A stretch of DNA of 64,000 bases from the NCBI GenBank assembly GCA_035524755.1, contig DATKOD010000003.1, forward strand, positions 1 through 64,000, written 5' to 3'. A program made the translations under genes and the position numbers. Under the pieces are notes generated by a model. That model did not search any database. It was not told the origin of the DNA and saw only the letters and a program-made list of their open reading frames with translations. This DNA is from JAGOPO01 sp035524755. Lineage in GTDB: Bacteria > Patescibacteriota > Minisyncoccia > 2-02-FULL-40-12 > GWA2-44-9. Positions 23,318 to 30,926 of the stretch are shown one piece after another; the stretch's first letter is position 1, and each line of letters starts with the position of its first letter.

Positions 23318-23346
23318 CAAACACCCCGTACGGGGTGTTTGCCTTT
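23318..23346 (+). terminator. terminator of the micro-ORF transcript
   Basis: A perfect 24-bp palindrome (CAAACACCCC-GTAC-GGGGTGTTTG) followed by CCTTTC. Confidence 0.85.
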
Positions 23347-23352
23347 CATGTG

Positions 23353-23381
23353 AAAAGAATCCCGCCTCCGGTGAGGCGGGA
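23353..23381 (-). terminator. terminator of the 454-aa exported protein gene
   Basis: Read leftward, CCCGCCTC and GAGGCGGG form an 8-bp stem around ACCG, then ATTCTTTTC. It starts right at the stop codon (23382) of the gene. Confidence 0.85.
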
Positions 23382-24746
23382 TCATGGTCTGACCGCGACA
23401 GGCGCCGATGCCGTGTACTCGTCGCGCAGGTATCGGAACTTATCCTGGACGTAGCCTTTCGTCTCGCTCAGGAGACACTGCCGGTACGTTGGCTTGCGAC
23501 AGTCCGTACCACGGGCATCAACCCAGTCGGGCGAGTTCTTCTTGAGCGCGATGCGATAGACCGCGGTCACCCGCTTGGTGCCGGTATTGTATCCGGCGAA
23601 CTGGAGCTCATCGATATGGGGATCGCTCATGATGGCCGTCCCGAACGCCTTCACGTAGTCGGCAAGCTGGAGATCCAGGAGCAGGATCGCCGCTTTCATG
23701 CTGTTGAGCGCCTGCCGCCGGCCGGTATTGGTGTCGGTCACGAGGCCTGCGGCCGGATATGCCTTCCGAACCATCGTATATGAACTCGCGATGAACTGCT
23801 GCGGACCGCATGCGCCCGCCGGACTGCACGTGAACGATGCGAACATGTCGCCGTTGGCGCCGATGGTGGCGTAGACGCGGTTGGTCGTCCATTGCGGGTC
23901 CAAGATGAACTCGGTCAGGTCCATGTGCTCGATGGGCATGATCTTGTCGATGGGGAACGCCTTCGGATATTTCGCGATGACGTCAGCGATGAGCATGCCG
24001 GGCAACGCCCGCGAGACGACACCCCGCGCGCGTAGATCATCCGTCGCCTTCGCGATGGTATCCGCCACGTACCGTTGTCCTTCTGCGATCACGTCAGCCA
24101 CCGCGATCGGTTCGCTGTACGGTACGTTGATGAATTCGGTGACCCGCGGCTGTCCCTTCTTCGGTGCATCATTGACGATGGGATATTTCACCCCGACGAC
24201 GATTGAATCGGACGGCGAAGCGATGGCGAACTGCGTGTTCCAGTTGTTCCACTCGATGCCGTTGGCACGGCGCACGACGCTCATCGCCCACCCCGCCGGC
24301 GCCTGGAGCACCGCGACCGGTTCATTCTTGATGGTCCACTTCGTGCCGGTGCGTGTCGCGACCGGGACGTTCATCTGCGCCATCCCGTACGTTTTCTTGA
24401 CGGTGATGACCGATGTCGTGCACGTCGTGGTGTTGAGCACCCGCACGGCGATGTCCTTGATGTAGTCCTTGTAGACCTTCAGGACGCCCAGACGCACTTC
24501 CACGTATGAGTGGAGTTTCTGGTCGTACGACAACGATGCAGACGCCAACTGGACATCAGAAGGGGTCCCGGCGATGACTGAGGCGATGTCGCATGCGGGT
24601 TTCGGCGGCAGCACCGGAGACACATCCTCCGGCGCATAGAACCCGACCCGTACCGATGTCGGATCGGGTGCTTGTGCGTGCACCGATAGGACCCCGAAAC
24701 CGACCGCGGCAATGACCGACGTTGTGGTGATCAGCAGTCTACGCAT
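23382..24746 (-). CDS. exported protein of unknown function, 454 aa
   Basis: The ATG at 24746 follows AAGGAG and gives a clear signal peptide (MRRLLITTTSVIAAVGFGVL, cleavage likely after SVHAQA). The mature part is soluble, with paired Cys (CSPAGACG; CRKPTYRQC near the C-terminus) and a region TGRRQALNSMKAAILLLDLQ that suggests a helical pack. A lysozyme-like fold is possible but I could not identify catalytic residues. It may need disulfide formation by the nearby DsbA/VKOR proteins. It lies downstream of the lytic transglycosylase gene, 63 nt away. Confidence 0.75.
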   Translation of the reverse strand: MRRLLITTTSVIAAVGFGVLSVHAQAPDPTSVRVGFYAPEDVSPVLPPKPACDIASVIAGTPSDVQLASASLSYDQKLHSYVEVRLGVLKVYKDYIKDIAVRVLNTTTCTTSVITVKKTYGMAQMNVPVATRTGTKWTIKNEPVAVLQAPAGWAMSVVRRANGIEWNNWNTQFAIASPSDSIVVGVKYPIVNDAPKKGQPRVTEFINVPYSEPIAVADVIAEGQRYVADTIAKATDDLRARGVVSRALPGMLIADVIAKYPKAFPIDKIMPIEHMDLTEFILDPQWTTNRVYATIGANGDMFASFTCSPAGACGPQQFIASSYTMVRKAYPAAGLVTDTNTGRRQALNSMKAAILLLDLQLADYVKAFGTAIMSDPHIDELQFAGYNTGTKRVTAVYRIALKKNSPDWVDARGTDCRKPTYRQCLLSETKGYVQDKFRYLRDEYTASAPVAVRP

Positions 24747-24809
24747 ATGCTCCTTTTGTACTGAGGGTTGGGAACGAACCCGGGAACGATACCACACTGT
24801 CGGCCGTCC

Positions 24810-26108
24810 TCACAGGTCGCTCTTGATGTTCGCCGCAAGCAGCTGGACGGAATTCGCATAGTTGACGCAGCTGGCGTTCGTGCTCGCAGCATTGCCGCAA
24901 TAATATTTCTTCGATGCCGCGATCTCTCCCGCACGGGTCTGGCTGCTGGCGCCGTCATTCGAAAGCTTCGCTGCGGCCGCGACGAACGCGTCTTCGATGT
25001 TCCAGGGATCGGGCAGCGCATGGCCGGATATCGCGGCGATCTGATCTCGATACCCCATCCACGTTGACGGCAAGAACTGCGCCGCACCCATGGCGCCTCC
25101 CCATTTGGAACCGCATGAGATCGGGGTCTGGAAAGGATCGCGGTTCAATTGCGCGGTGATACTGAGGAAATACGGGAGGTCTCTCGTGGGATTGATGCCG
25201 TAGGTATAGATCTGGCCGTTCGTGATCCTCCGCGTCTCCCCGCTGGTCGAATCCACGATGTAGCACTTCCCGACGTTTGCCCCGAGCGCACTCTCTTGCT
25301 CGAGCTCCGCGATGAGGAACTCCGGCCGGATACCGGCTCCGATGGCGGCAAGCTGCCCATATTTGATCGCATCCTCTGCCGAGACGCCGTTCTGTTGCAG
25401 GTAGTAGATCTGTTCCTGCAGGCGTTGCAGATTCGTCTTGGTGGTCGCTACCAACTGTTGGTATTTGCTCTCTTGGCCCTGCGTCACCTTCAATAACTGG
25501 TTTTTGTCGGTTTTCGTCGTCGCAAGTTGACGCTGTTGCGCTTCTTGGAGCGCTTGAGCCTGCTCCAGACTCGTCTGTTGGTCCTGGAGCTGGGACTGTT
25601 GCTGGTCCAGTTGATCGCGCAAATCGCTGATGGACTGGATGGCCGTGCTCAGCGAGTCCTGCGTGCGCTGGATATCATGCACGCGGTCGAAGAAGTCCGA
25701 CAGTGTGCCGCTCTGGAGCAGGATCATCGAGAGCGGTTGCAGATCGTTCTGCGCCGTTTCACGGAGCGCTGAGGCAAGCGCCTGCTGGTGCACCGAAATC
25801 TGCTGTTCCGCATTCTCGATGGCGGTCTGAGTCTGACCGATTTCAAGTCCGGTCTCATCGATGGACGCCTGGAGAGATTGGATCTGCGTGCTCAATACGC
25901 TGATCTGTGCGTTGAGCTTCGAGATTTCCGTCTGCAACGATTGCTTCTGTGTGCTCGCCTGGGTCAACTGCTCTTGCGCAGCGTCCAGCTGCGCCTGCAA
26001 CTGCGTCTGCTTCTGTTGCAGGGCGGCAATCTCGTCCTGAACGGCCGCATGCGCCGTCAACGGAACGACGAGCGCACAAAGAGCGACGATTGCGACCAAC
26101 CGCCTCAC
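24810..26108 (-). CDS. exported coiled-coil lytic murein transglycosylase (GTG start)
   Basis: A signal peptide (VRRLVAIVALCALVVPLTAHA) is followed by a long Gln-rich coiled coil (about 23-215), like EnvC/CwlO-type hydrolases, and then a lysozyme-like domain: IAELEQESALG with the presumed catalytic Glu, and WGGAMGAAQFLPSTWMGY, the MltB-type motif. It probably cleaves peptidoglycan in the periplasm under coiled-coil control. Four Cys in the catalytic domain could form disulfides. The GTG start overlaps the stop of the upstream gene as GTGA, so the two are coupled. Confidence 0.87.
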   Translation of the reverse strand: MRRLVAIVALCALVVPLTAHAAVQDEIAALQQKQTQLQAQLDAAQEQLTQASTQKQSLQTEISKLNAQISVLSTQIQSLQASIDETGLEIGQTQTAIENAEQQISVHQQALASALRETAQNDLQPLSMILLQSGTLSDFFDRVHDIQRTQDSLSTAIQSISDLRDQLDQQQSQLQDQQTSLEQAQALQEAQQRQLATTKTDKNQLLKVTQGQESKYQQLVATTKTNLQRLQEQIYYLQQNGVSAEDAIKYGQLAAIGAGIRPEFLIAELEQESALGANVGKCYIVDSTSGETRRITNGQIYTYGINPTRDLPYFLSITAQLNRDPFQTPISCGSKWGGAMGAAQFLPSTWMGYRDQIAAISGHALPDPWNIEDAFVAAAAKLSNDGASSQTRAGEIAASKKYYCGNAASTNASCVNYANSVQLLAANIKSDL

Positions 26109-26542
26109 TGGACGATGATCGTACCGGTCTGCGACGCGTTCGATTCGTCCGCGTGGTTCAGGTAGTGGCACGTCTGTGAATCATTGAACGCCAATGAGTA
26201 TGTCTCGCCGCGGTACAAGGAGCGGGTGGCGTCAAGTCCCGGGCAGCCGCCGGTGCCGCTGACGGTCATGGGCCAGAAGGCGATATCGGTGTCGTTGCGG
26301 AACGTGATGGCGTCACCGACCCGGATGGTGATGGTGGCCGGGGTCACGCCGGAAGCGGTCAGATGGACGATGTACCGCTGAGGTGTCGGGGTCGGCGTGG
26401 GGTAGTATCCGATGGGTGTGGGCGTCGGGGTCGGCGTCGTGGAATCGCTGGTCGAATCCGACCTCGTCGCCAGATACGTGATACCGACCGCCAGAAGCGC
26501 CACTACGATGACCGAGATGATGAGTGTTCGTGAGGAGTACAT
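26105..26542 (-). CDS. membrane-anchored cupredoxin-like protein
   Basis: An N-terminal anchor (SRTLIISVIVVALLAVGITYLA) and a Thr-Pro linker precede a beta domain with the plastocyanin-like pattern TPATITIRVGDAITFRNDTD and a C-terminal C-H segment (SQTCHYLNHADESNASQTG). The usual copper ligands (His, Cys, His, Met) are only partly visible, so copper binding is doubtful. The ATG at 26542 is preferred because the upstream ATG (26551) overlaps a TAGCAT box. It is coupled to the transglycosylase gene. Confidence 0.72.
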   Translation of the reverse strand: MYSSRTLIISVIVVALLAVGITYLATRSDSTSDSTTPTPTPTPIGYYPTPTPTPQRYIVHLTASGVTPATITIRVGDAITFRNDTDIAFWPMTVSGTGGCPGLDATRSLYRGETYSLAFNDSQTCHYLNHADESNASQTGTIIVQ

Positions 26543-26583
26543 AATCCCCATGCTAACAGATTGGCTGGCGGCTTCCAGAGGTA

Positions 26584-26589
26584 TACAAT
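26584..26589 (+). promoter_or_regulatory. -10 box of the pilin-like gene
   Basis: TACAAT ends 6 nt before the ATG at 26596, so that ATG is the predicted +1 (leaderless). No good -35 was seen; the region is shared with the divergent cupredoxin-like gene. Confidence 0.5.
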
Positions 26590-26595
26590 GGGGCT

Positions 26596-27096
26596 ATGCA
26601 CACACGTCGGGTGCTCACTATTGGTGCCGTTCTCCTTATGGCAGTGCTTCCGGTCGTCGCGATTGCCGCTGATCAGCCGCTCCAATCAGGTTCTGATTCC
26701 CTCGGCGCAGCAGTAGCCTCGCTCTACCGATACGGCCTGAGCATCGTGGGTCTCGCAGTATTCGTTATGTTTTTGTATGCAGGACTCCTTAAGATGTTTT
26801 CGGAGACTTTTATCAGCAAATGGGTACCGTCAGGTTGGGAAAAGAACTCTACCGTTGTCATTCAAGATGCGGTCATCGGGCTCATCCTCTTGTTCGCCTC
26901 ATATCTCATCCTCAACACGATCAATCCTGATCTGGTGACGCCGCAGAAAGCGTCCCCGACGTCAACGACGACCTCGACCAGTTCTTCGGCGGGAACGGTG
27001 GGTCTTCCCACGAGCAGCAGCGTGCCGACGCCCGTACCGACATTCCAGGGCGGCGGAGGTTCATTCGGCGGCGGCGGTGCCTCAGGAACTTTTTGA
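26596..27096 (+). CDS. T4SS-pilin-like (VirB2/TrbC type) membrane protein
   Basis: The 166-residue protein has a signal peptide (VLLMAVLPVVAIAA), then two membrane helices (YGLSIVGLAVFVMFLYAGLL; DAVIGLILLFASYLILNTIN) and the end NTINPDL that I associate with CPR T4SS pilins. A Ser/Thr/Pro linker and a Gly-rich tail (GGGGSFGGGGASGTF) follow. It could form a conjugation-type pilus or fibre. The matching ATPase candidate is at 44925-47354, about 18 kb away. Confidence 0.72.
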   Translation: MHTRRVLTIGAVLLMAVLPVVAIAADQPLQSGSDSLGAAVASLYRYGLSIVGLAVFVMFLYAGLLKMFSETFISKWVPSGWEKNSTVVIQDAVIGLILLFASYLILNTINPDLVTPQKASPTSTTTSTSSSAGTVGLPTSSSVPTPVPTFQGGGGSFGGGGASGTF

Positions 27097-27097
27097 T

Positions 27098-27295
27098 ATG
27101 GCATACGTACTCGTCCTCCTTGCAGCACTCGGGATATTCGTTTACAGCACGCCTGCCCGCCAGGCGGTCAAGAATTCATTGGCAGCTATCGCGCAAAGCG
27201 CCGAAGTCAGACAGGCGGAAACCTACCTACGCGACAAAGTCACGGGATTCATCCGGACCGAGCTCCACCACGCGGTCGATGATGCGGTGAAATAG
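27098..27295 (+). CDS. 65-aa membrane protein downstream of the pilin
   Basis: The ATG at 27098 lies one base after the pilin stop and gives MAYVLVLLAALGIFVYSTPA, one membrane helix, followed by a charged helical tail (AEVRQAETYLRDKVTGFIRT). An in-frame start at 27077 would overlap the pilin gene. It is co-transcribed with the pilin and may be a partner. No family is recognised. Confidence 0.7.
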   Translation: MAYVLVLLAALGIFVYSTPARQAVKNSLAAIAQSAEVRQAETYLRDKVTGFIRTELHHAVDDAVK

Positions 27296-27306
27296 TCCCC
27301 CATTGC

Positions 27307-27335
27307 TTGACTTTATGCACGTAATGTGCTATACT
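27307..27335 (+). promoter_or_regulatory. promoter of the 46-aa exported peptide gene
   Basis: TTGACT (27307-27312), a 17-nt spacer and TATACT (27330-27335) preceded by TGC. The predicted +1 (27342) lies at the edge of the GGAGG ribosome-binding site, so the leader is about 11 nt. Confidence 0.88.
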
Positions 27336-27352
27336 TCACCTTGGAGGCTGAT

Positions 27353-27493
27353 ATGAAGAAGCACACGCGCCTGGTGCTGTTCCTGATCGCACTGACGCTC
27401 GTGGTCACGGGCTCCCTGGGCTCGACCAAGCAGAACGCGTTCGTTCCCGGGGGCGGCCACTTCCGCGGACACGGCGCCAGCTCCAGCTGGTGA
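27353..27493 (+). CDS. exported Gly/His/Ser-rich peptide, 46 aa
   Basis: The ATG follows TGGAGG at normal spacing. Residues 1-22 look like a signal peptide (MKKHTRLVLFLIALTLVVTG), leaving about 24 mature residues with GGGHFRGHGASSSW at the end. It has its own strong promoter and terminator. The Gly/His tail might bind metal or act outside the cell; I recognise no family. Codons are unusually rich in CTG, GTG and GGC compared with neighbours. Confidence 0.72.
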   Translation: MKKHTRLVLFLIALTLVVTGSLGSTKQNAFVPGGGHFRGHGASSSW

Positions 27494-27503
27494 TGACACC
27501 CGA

Positions 27504-27532
27504 AGGGAGATCCATGACGGACCTCCCTTTTT
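27504..27532 (+). terminator. terminator of the 46-aa peptide gene
   Basis: AGGGAG-A-TCC pairs with GGA-C-CTCCCT around a short loop and runs into five T residues. The convergent dsbA-like gene ends 9 nt later. Confidence 0.85.
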
Positions 27533-27540
27533 CATTGCGG

Positions 27541-28302
27541 TCATTTCGCCAGTGCCGCGTCGATGACCTGCTGGAATGCGGCGAACGGCTGTGCACCGAC
27601 CAGGGAGACGCCGTTGATGAAGAAACTCGGCGTTCCATCGACTCCCAATGCGGTACCGTCGGCTTGGTCCTTATCGACTTCGCTCGCGTATTTCTGTGAG
27701 TCCAGACACTGATTGAATTTCGTCATATCCAGACCGATGTTCGAGACCCACGTCTTGATGTCGCTGACACTGAACGATACCGTCCCGCCGCTGGGGTCTT
27801 TGGCATCCTGCCCCGCGAAGATCGCATCGTGGAACTGCCAGAACTTCCCCTGCTCCGCCGCACAGGCACCTGCCAGCGCGGCAGGGCGTGCAGAGGGATG
27901 CAGGCTGGTCAGCGGGAAATCACGGAAGACGAGGCGGACCTTGCCGGTATCGATATAGGTCTTCTTCAGCAGCGCGAAGGTGTCGTTGTAGAACGATCGG
28001 CAGTACGGACACTGGAAATCACTGAACTCCACGATGGTCACCTTGGCGTCCGCATTCCCCAGGACCGGATCTTCACCGTCCTCAAGCTTGCTGGTATCGA
28101 TCGGTGCGGCGGTTCCGTCCGCCTGCTGGGCAGGAGCAACGGACGGGCCGTGGAACAGCGATGCGGTACCGCCCGAACCGACGAACAGGACACTGGCTGC
28201 GATCAACAGACCTGCGACGATGATGGCGCCCGGAACGGACATGAACGGTTGCTTCGGCTCCACCGGCTTCGGCTGCTCGCTGACCATCGGTTGTTCATCC
28301 AT
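27541..28302 (-). CDS. membrane-anchored DsbA-like thiol oxidoreductase (CPYC)
   Basis: The 253-residue protein has an N-terminal anchor (GAIIVAGLLIAASVLFVG, about 25-42), a linker, and a DsbA/BdbD-type thioredoxin domain with EFSDFQCPYCRSFYN (CPYC near 97-100) and the cis-Pro loop GVDGTPSFFING. It would oxidise exported proteins. It is the last gene of a four-gene cluster with a second DsbA and VKOR, and lies 10 nt after the previous gene. Confidence 0.93.
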   Translation of the reverse strand: MDEQPMVSEQPKPVEPKQPFMSVPGAIIVAGLLIAASVLFVGSGGTASLFHGPSVAPAQQADGTAAPIDTSKLEDGEDPVLGNADAKVTIVEFSDFQCPYCRSFYNDTFALLKKTYIDTGKVRLVFRDFPLTSLHPSARPAALAGACAAEQGKFWQFHDAIFAGQDAKDPSGGTVSFSVSDIKTWVSNIGLDMTKFNQCLDSQKYASEVDKDQADGTALGVDGTPSFFINGVSLVGAQPFAAFQQVIDAALAK

Positions 28303-28312
28303 GAATGGAAAA

Positions 28313-28678
28313 TTAGGGTGTTACTGACGGCTTCGCTCCCAACGACAATGGGGCGACTTCCACGAGGATGTTCGCCACCGGGTCGTAGAGGATCCCGATC
28401 TGCGCCGTATTGTAGATGAGGACCTTGTCGCCGACTTTCGCATTCTTGAAGAATGGCTGGCCGGCGAGCTTTGACATGTCGGTGACCGTCGCGACCACGG
28501 GTGTCTCGCCGGTCGGCAGTGCGTACAACTTCCCGACGGCGGCCACCAGCCGTGAAACTTCATCGAGCGCCGCCTGTTGTGCATCAACCGGTTTCCGGCC
28601 CGACACATACACGTACGATGCGGTGCCGACCGCAACGACGATCAGGACACCGGCACCGATGACGACGGGAAGTTTCAT
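28313..28678 (-). CDS. 121-aa membrane-anchored protein in the DsbA/VKOR cluster
   Basis: The protein has an N-terminal membrane helix (VVIGAGVLIVVAVGTASYVYV), a helical linker, and a small beta domain (AKVGDKVLIYNTAQIGILYD). There is no Cys, so it is not a redox enzyme. The ATG at 28678 fits; the long open frame upstream overlaps VKOR. It lies between VKOR and dsbA, and from memory similar proteins occur in CPR VKOR loci. The function is unknown. Confidence 0.75.
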   Translation of the reverse strand: MKLPVVIGAGVLIVVAVGTASYVYVSGRKPVDAQQAALDEVSRLVAAVGKLYALPTGETPVVATVTDMSKLAGQPFFKNAKVGDKVLIYNTAQIGILYDPVANILVEVAPLSLGAKPSVTP

Positions 28679-28698
28679 GGATGGCTTCCAGGATATCA

Positions 28699-29118
28699 TC
28701 AGTCGCGTTTCATGACTACGATACCGAGTATCAACAGCGTGGTCGATGTGAGCGCCGAAAGCATGCAGTACTGGCAAAACGCGTGGAGGATGAATGCTTG
28801 GACGGCGACGAAATACAGCGTACCCAGGAAGCCCGCCACCGATAGCCATGCCGCACGGTGCAGGAACCGCCGGTCCCATGAATCGAAGTACATGACCAAC
28901 AGAACGATCATCGCACCGTAGAACAACAAGCCGGTGGCCGAAACCGGTACTGGACCGATGGATGAGAATCCGCTGGCAAGCACCGCCTCGCATCCCTTCA
29001 GGATGGTACACGGAGGAAGTATTCCGCGCACATGCTCGGCGGTCAGGTACGCGGAATCCGCGAACCCGATGAGGGCCGTGATGAACATCCCGATGACGAT
29101 CGCTTTACTGATGCGCAT
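28699..29118 (-). CDS. vitamin K epoxide reductase-like (VKOR) protein
   Basis: The 139-residue membrane protein has four helices, the loop pair Cys37 and Cys43 (CTILKGC), the active-site CQYC (115-118) and Ser60 in GPVPVSATG. Bacterial VKOR replaces DsbB: it reoxidises DsbA and passes electrons to quinone. It overlaps the 3' end of the upstream dsbA gene by 14 nt, so the two are clearly co-expressed. Confidence 0.92.
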   Translation of the reverse strand: MRISKAIVIGMFITALIGFADSAYLTAEHVRGILPPCTILKGCEAVLASGFSSIGPVPVSATGLLFYGAMIVLLVMYFDSWDRRFLHRAAWLSVAGFLGTLYFVAVQAFILHAFCQYCMLSALTSTTLLILGIVVMKRD

Positions 29119-29857
29119 TGAGCGGTTGCAAAACCTTCGCCTTGAAATCGTCGAAACTGGACGGTTGTGCCATCTGCGAACCGTTCACGAAGAACGTCGG
29201 CGTTCCGTTCACACCAGAAGACACCGCGCTGTCATAATCCGCATTGACCGCGGCGATGACCGGTGCGGAATCGATATCAGCGGTGAATTTCGTCACGTCC
29301 AAGCCGAGGCTTCCCGCGTATGAAATGAATTGCGCACGCGCCGCCGAAGCCGACAGATTCTCCCAGGTGGTTTGGGTATCGAACAGCTTGTCATGCATCT
29401 GCCAAAACTTCCCCTGTAACGACGCGGCCTGCGCCGCCTGGGCCGATTCCTGCGCGTTGGGATGGATATCCCGCAACGGGAAGTAGCGGTACACGAGACG
29501 GACCTTGCCCGCGACCTGCGGATCGGCAAGCAGTTGGTTCACGACCGGGTAATACGCGGCGCATGCCGGGCATTCGAAATCGCTGTACTCCAGAAGCGTG
29601 ACCGATGCACTGGCAGGACCGATACTGATATCGGACGCCGATACCGGCACCGAAAGCGTGCCGTTCGTGGTGGTCGTGGGAACGCTGCCCGCTGCGCGAT
29701 ACATCAACCAGCCGATGCCGACGAGCACCACCGCAACGATCGCCCACATGATGGAGCTTCGCACGATACGGCGACGCCGGTCTTGCTGCGACTGCATCTG
29801 ACGCTCCTCGCGCCGCGCTTGCCGGCGCTCTTCTTTGCTCGATATCCGTCCGTCCAT
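29105..29857 (-). CDS. membrane-anchored DsbA-like thiol oxidoreductase (CPAC)
   Basis: The 250-residue protein has a strongly basic cytoplasmic start, one anchor (SSIMWAIVAVVLVGIGWLMY) and a thioredoxin-like domain with EYSDFECPACAAYYP (CPAC) and the cis-Pro loop GVNGTPTFFVNG. The active-site dipeptide differs from its paralogue at 27541 (PA rather than PY), so the two may differ in redox role. It is the first gene of the cluster; the ATG lies 6 nt after TACGAT, implying a leaderless mRNA. Confidence 0.92.
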   Translation of the reverse strand: MDGRISSKEERRQARREERQMQSQQDRRRRIVRSSIMWAIVAVVLVGIGWLMYRAAGSVPTTTTNGTLSVPVSASDISIGPASASVTLLEYSDFECPACAAYYPVVNQLLADPQVAGKVRLVYRYFPLRDIHPNAQESAQAAQAASLQGKFWQMHDKLFDTQTTWENLSASAARAQFISYAGSLGLDVTKFTADIDSAPVIAAVNADYDSAVSSGVNGTPTFFVNGSQMAQPSSFDDFKAKVLQPLNAHQ

Positions 29858-29863
29858 CCGGGT

Positions 29864-29904
29864 ATCGTAGCAAACTGGCGCCGCGGCGGAAAGAGCCCTA
29901 TACT
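29864..29904. promoter_or_regulatory. divergent -10 boxes between dsbA and the dehydrogenase gene
   Basis: Leftward, TGC-TACGAT (29872-29864) ends 6 nt before the dsbA ATG (predicted leaderless). Rightward, TATACT (29899-29904) ends 9 nt before the dehydrogenase ATG. Neither has a clear -35. Confidence 0.55.
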
Positions 29905-29913
29905 GGAAGCACC

Positions 29914-30924
29914 ATGAAGATCATCTTCTTTGAAACGATGCCCGGTGAGGAGGAGTACTTCCGCGGGTCGGCGGCGTTGCCGCCCGGTAGTGAGCTGGAA
30001 TTCCTCATCGAGCCGCTGAATGCGGACACTGCCGCACAAGCAGCAGGTGCGGACGTGGTATGCGTATTCGTGAAATCGGCGGTCGACCGCGGCGTCATCG
30101 ATACCGTTCCGGGATTGCGGCTCATCGTGACGCGTTCCACCGGGTATGACCATGTCGACTGGCAGTACGCAAAGTCAAAGGGAATCCCGACCGCGAACGT
30201 ACCGTCGTACGGCGCACATACGGTCGCGGAGTTCGCGTTCGGTCTCATGCTGATGCTTTCGCGTAAACTCTACCAGGCGAGCCATCAACTGCGCGAAGGG
30301 ATGGATTTCACCCAACGCTCACTGCAGGGCTTCGATCTGAACGGCAAGACGCTCGGTGTCCTGGGGACCGGCCGCATCGGCAAGAACGTCATCGGTATCG
30401 CTCACGGATTCGGCATGGAGGTACTGGCGTTCGACGCATACCCCGACCAGGCATTCGCACAGACCGCGAAGTTTTCCTATGTCCCCTTGGAACAGTTGCT
30501 CGCCAAGAGCGACATCGTCACCATCCACGTCCCTTACACGCCCGAGACCCATCACCTGATGAACGCCGGACGGTTCAGGCAGCTCAAGAAAGGCGCATTC
30601 CTCATCAACACGGCACGTGGGGACATCATCGATACGCCCGCTCTCATCACGGCGCTCAAGGACGGTACCGTCGCCGGCGCGGGCCTCGACGTCCTGGAAG
30701 GCGAACGGGAGCTGGTGTCCGAGATGGAACTCCTGTCCGGCGACAGCACGCATCCCGCGGACTTCCGACAGCTCGCCACCGATGCGCTCCTCATCGACCT
30801 GCCCAACGTCATCGTCACGCCGCATGTCGCGTTCAACACGCGTGAAGCGATGCACGAGATCATGCGCGTCGTCAGCGAGACCATCGGTGGATGGGCATCG
30901 GGAAAAGAACAGAAATTCCTCTGA
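29914..30924 (+). CDS. NAD-dependent D-2-hydroxyacid dehydrogenase
   Basis: The 336-residue protein has the Rossmann motif GVLGTGRIGKNV (about 149-160), the catalytic Arg in NTARGDIID, Glu in LDVLEGERE and His in TPHVAFNT. It interconverts a 2-oxoacid and a D-2-hydroxyacid, e.g. D-lactate, or hydroxypyruvate/glyoxylate. The insert before the C-terminal helix (about 270-300) is D-lactate-dehydrogenase-like. The next gene encodes a glycerate kinase, which favours hydroxypyruvate to D-glycerate. Confidence 0.9.
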   Translation: MKIIFFETMPGEEEYFRGSAALPPGSELEFLIEPLNADTAAQAAGADVVCVFVKSAVDRGVIDTVPGLRLIVTRSTGYDHVDWQYAKSKGIPTANVPSYGAHTVAEFAFGLMLMLSRKLYQASHQLREGMDFTQRSLQGFDLNGKTLGVLGTGRIGKNVIGIAHGFGMEVLAFDAYPDQAFAQTAKFSYVPLEQLLAKSDIVTIHVPYTPETHHLMNAGRFRQLKKGAFLINTARGDIIDTPALITALKDGTVAGAGLDVLEGERELVSEMELLSGDSTHPADFRQLATDALLIDLPNVIVTPHVAFNTREAMHEIMRVVSETIGGWASGKEQKFL

Positions 30925-30926
30925 TC

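Noticed and set aside
23191..23454. Alternative 88-aa frame starting 5 nt before the micro-ORF
   Set aside because: Its ATG is only 1-2 nt from the ribosome-binding site, and the frame continues through the terminator into the next gene's 3' end.
26341..26460. Short tandem GC-rich repeats (also at 63430-63600) considered as CRISPR or VNTR
   Set aside because: They encode Thr-Pro linkers in exported proteins; there are no spacers or regular repeats. No CRISPR array or cas gene was seen anywhere in the window.
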